Assembly: GCA_023433205.1 (NCBI GenBank)
Contig: JAEZDS010000025.1
Location: 1 to 5,307 of the forward strand
DNA from: Bacteroidota bacterium
GTDB taxonomy: Bacteria; Bacteroidota; Bacteroidia; B-17B0; Aurantibacillaceae
DNA: 5,307 nucleotides
Reading direction: 5' to 3'
The notes under the pieces were generated by a model, which saw only the letters and a program-made list of their open reading frames with translations, made no database searches and was not told the DNA's origin. Shown piece after piece: positions 5,188-5,307 of the stretch. The translations under genes were made by a program, and so were the position numbers. Numbering within the stretch: the stretch's first letter is position 1; each line of letters starts with the position of its first letter.

Positions 5188-5307
5188 TCAACTCTTAAAC
5201 TTCCTGTGTTCAACTTTCTGCAATTCATCGCGGCTCAACGACCGGAAATAATCGTAGGTGATCTTCAGTCCTTCGGACCTGTTTACTTTTGGCTCCCAGC
5301 CCAGGAT
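5188..5307 (-). CDS. C-terminal end of probable UDP-glucuronate decarboxylase / NAD-dependent sugar epimerase, 5' part outside window
   Basis: The minus strand is open from the right edge to a TGA at 5190-5188 and encodes 39 residues beginning ILGWEPKVNRSEGLKITYDY and ending in RKFKS. The LGWEPKV-x3-EGL-x2-T-x2-YF pattern is the standard C-terminal helix of extended short-chain dehydrogenases acting on nucleotide sugars. The following SLSRDELQKVEHR tail resembles Bacteroidota UDP-glucuronate decarboxylases (UDP-GlcA to UDP-xylose). The Rossmann NAD site and the YxxxK catalytic motif are outside the window, so the substrate is not proven; other NDP-sugar epimerases/dehydratases remain possible. 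The gene is convergent with phoH across a 79-bp gap. Confidence 0.75.
   Translation of the reverse strand: MLGWEPKVNRSEGLKITYDYFRSLSRDELQKVEHRKFKS

Noticed and set aside
4998..5228. 76-codon minus-strand frame spanning the phoH 3' end and the convergent gap
   Set aside because: It overlaps the phoH C-terminus and runs through the repeat region in a different frame from the epimerase end. No domain is recognisable.
1..5307. CRISPR array, tRNA/rRNA genes, insertion sequence or phage genes
   Set aside because: No regularly spaced direct repeats, cloverleaf structure, transposase or integrase coding sequence or terminal repeats were seen on either strand.

Overview
This 5.3 kb window looks like ordinary chromosomal DNA from a member of the Bacteroidota, probably of the Chitinophagia/Sphingobacteriia/Cytophagia type and not Bacteroides itself. 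That placement is an inference. It rests on a giant propeller / Y_Y_Y / LytS-type sensor kinase, TAnnTTTG-like promoter elements with mostly weak Shine-Dalgarno signals, a PhoH gene divergent from a SAM-hydrolase-fold gene, and a heptamer-type degenerate intergenic repeat. Nothing indicates a phage, insertion sequence, plasmid or CRISPR locus.

Layout. (1) Positions 1-2321, minus strand: a sensor histidine kinase that runs off the left edge. It has a signal peptide, fourteen propeller-blade motifs, a Y_Y_Y domain, one membrane helix and the first residues of the cytoplasmic kinase. The catalytic part lies outside the window. (2) 2322-2452: a divergent intergenic region of 131 bp. (3) 2453-2956, plus strand: type I isopentenyl-diphosphate delta-isomerase (idi). 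(4) 4055 down to 2950, minus strand: a two-gene operon of a divergent SAM hydrolase/halogenase-fold (DUF62) protein and a small antibiotic-biosynthesis-monooxygenase (ABM) domain protein, joined by an ATGA stop/start overlap. The second gene's stop codon overlaps the end of idi tail to tail by 7 bp. (5) 4056-4154: a second divergent intergenic region. (6) 4155-5108, plus strand: a PhoH-family ATPase. (7) 5109-5187: a convergent gap holding five degenerate heptamers inside a perfect 9-bp inverted repeat. (8) 5188-5307, minus strand: the last 39 codons of a probable UDP-glucuronate decarboxylase-type sugar-nucleotide epimerase.

How the genes relate. The units are mostly independent housekeeping or sensory genes: isoprenoid precursor balance (idi), RNA/ribosome-linked ATPase (phoH), nucleotide-sugar metabolism (epimerase end) and extracellular signal sensing (kinase). 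The one tight functional pairing seen is the DUF62-ABM operon. The most interesting point is that the DUF62 protein keeps the fold's landmark motifs but, by eye alignment, lacks the Asp-Arg-His water-activating triad of characterised SAM hydrolases and has Asn in place of the ribose-binding Asp. Its chemistry therefore cannot be assumed. I found no convincing novel multi-gene system in this window.
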